Origin: Eggerthellaceae bacterium
GTDB lineage: Bacteria; Actinomycetota; Coriobacteriia; Coriobacteriales; Eggerthellaceae
Assembly (NCBI GenBank): GCA_017559045.1
Contig: JAFYTB010000044.1
Span: forward strand, 1 to 5,673
Length of the DNA: 5,673 nt
Direction: 5' to 3'
Shown: positions 5,246 to 5,673 of the stretch, one piece after another
Layout: the number at the start of each line of letters is the position of its first letter
How positions within the stretch are numbered: position 1 is the first letter of the stretch
The notes under the pieces: generated by a model
The model's input: the letters and a program-made list of their open reading frames with translations, nothing else
Told to the model about the DNA's origin: nothing
The model's database searches: none
Program-made: the position numbers and the translations under genes

Positions 5246-5317
5246 ATGACTCGAACCCTCGTTGTCCTCGACCATCCCTACACCTACGGCTCATCGAAGA
5301 ACGAGCCTCATAACCGC
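5246..5317 (+). CDS. N-terminal fragment of a flavodoxin-fold NAD(P)H:quinone oxidoreductase, cut at a junction
   Basis: AAAGGAG at 5232-5238 with a 7-nt spacer leads to ATG at 5246. The first 24 codons read MTRTLVVLDHPYT at residues 1-13, then through to NEPHNR at residues 19-24. A first beta strand ending in xHPY and an N-x-PHNR element shortly after are characteristic of the NAD(P)H dehydrogenase (quinone)/flavodoxin-like fold-2 family, whose members are around 200 residues. After codon 24 the frame turns into Arg/Pro/Ser-rich sequence and stops at 5381-5383, so only the extreme N-terminus is present. The remainder is lost at the breakpoint described at 5295-5317. It follows the operon terminator, so it is probably a separate transcription unit. 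Confidence 0.65.
5295..5317. other. Probable chimeric junction between unrelated sequences
   Basis: Read forward, bases up to 5317 continue the quinone-oxidoreductase start (NEPHNR). Read on the minus strand, bases from the right end down to about 5295 continue the hydrolase (GGYEARSS). Both readings are plausible over these roughly 23 nt, and neither gene continues beyond. No insertion-sequence end, target duplication or recombinase gene is visible. A short shared stretch of this size is what a k-mer-based assembler needs to join two genomes wrongly; a real rearrangement by microhomology is the alternative. Confidence 0.6.
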
Positions 5318-5673
5318 CCTCGTCGAAGGCTTCCTTCATGGGGAAGTAGCCCTGGGCGCCGTTGGTCAGGGCGCAGGGCATAATGGCCTTCCAGCCCGGG
5401 GCTTCCTTTGTCATGACACCGGCGGCGGTGAAAGGTTCGCCGGGGAAGCCCACCAGTGCCACATCACCGATGCACAGGCCAGTAAGGGTCAGGTCGAAGC
5501 TGTAGGGGCCATGCTCCAGATTGCACATTCGGGCAGCTTCCGCCACCACGGTGGTCAGTTCCATAGCTTTATAGGGGATCAGATCATCCCGGCCTGCAGT
5601 ATGCAGTTCTTGATACTTGCGGGCCAACGGCATGGCTTCTGCCGGAGGAACTTTGGCAGGAACGGTAATGGTC
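5295..5673 (-). CDS. Partial neutral/alkaline ceramidase-like hydrolase (C-terminal region), open at both ends
   Basis: On the minus strand the reading frame enters from the right edge (first full codon 5672-5670, TITVPAKVPP) and runs without a stop through IGDVALVGFPGEPFT (codons from about 5472 down) and LTNGAQGYFPMKEAFDEGGY. It breaks after GGYEARSS near 5295. The pattern, with a secretory-type or cytoplasmic catalytic domain in which 'GEPF', 'TNG..GYFP' and 'DEGGYEA' recur, fits the ceramidase N-terminal-domain family (neutral/alkaline non-lysosomal ceramidase-like) found in many gut Firmicutes. The N-terminus is outside the window and the true C-terminus is missing. The frame stays open after the breakpoint only into unrelated sequence antisense to the quinone-oxidoreductase gene and the terminator. 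The ATG at 5633-5631 is internal, not a start. The substrate of these bacterial proteins is usually unproven. Confidence 0.68.

Noticed and set aside
5169..5633. Taking ATG 5633 as a real start and reading a 154-residue protein to 5169.
   Set aside because: The frame is open to the window edge with family-like residues before that Met, and everything after about 5295 is antisense to the quinone-oxidoreductase start and the terminator.
1..5673. tRNA, rRNA, CRISPR array, insertion sequence or phage attachment site.
   Set aside because: No cloverleaf, regularly spaced repeats, transposase motifs or integrase genes were seen on either strand.

Overview
The window looks like a GC-rich, anaerobic, gut-type actinobacterial genome, most likely Coriobacteriia/Eggerthellaceae. 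That lineage call rests on the GC-rich coding bias of the central operon and on a cytoplasmic molybdopterin enzyme of the catechol-dehydroxylase/acetylene-hydratase-like kind, which that family carries in many copies. It is an inference from style, not a database match.

Layout. (1) 1-1311: an AT-rich leader (30% GC in bases 1-60) with an inverted repeat, then a complete Fic-domain protein with a C-terminal winged helix. This gene is visibly less GC-rich than the rest (a hand-counted line, 241-300, is 42% GC), so it may be a separate acquisition. (2) 1312-1453: a convergent intergenic region with nested inverted repeats. (3) 1454-2052, minus strand: a TetR-family repressor gene broken by a one-base frameshift. 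(4) 2053-2208: a divergent control region holding a perfect 16-bp palindrome. (5) 2209-5172, plus strand: a tight three-gene operon encoding a 99-aa unknown protein, a 774-aa molybdenum/tungsten bis-MGD oxidoreductase without signal peptide, and a 108-aa two-cluster ferredoxin. It closes with a strong intrinsic terminator at 5189-5230. (6) 5246-5317: the first 24 codons of a flavodoxin-fold NAD(P)H:quinone oxidoreductase. (7) 5295-5673, minus strand: the C-terminal part of an unrelated ceramidase-like hydrolase. Genes 6 and 7 meet head-on inside about 23 nt that read plausibly in both, which looks like a chimeric assembly join rather than biology.

How the genes may work together. The ferredoxin should pass electrons to the catalytic subunit in the cytoplasm, which would act on a small, probably aromatic or otherwise unsaturated, substrate. 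The 99-aa protein may be an accessory or substrate-binding factor. The divergent TetR protein, if intact in the real genome, is the obvious substrate-responsive repressor acting at the palindrome. The catalytic subunit shares the overall plan of acetylene hydratase but differs at the positions that make that enzyme a hydratase, and its first Fe-S cysteine is absent. Its substrate therefore cannot be named from sequence, and the operon is the best candidate here for undescribed chemistry.
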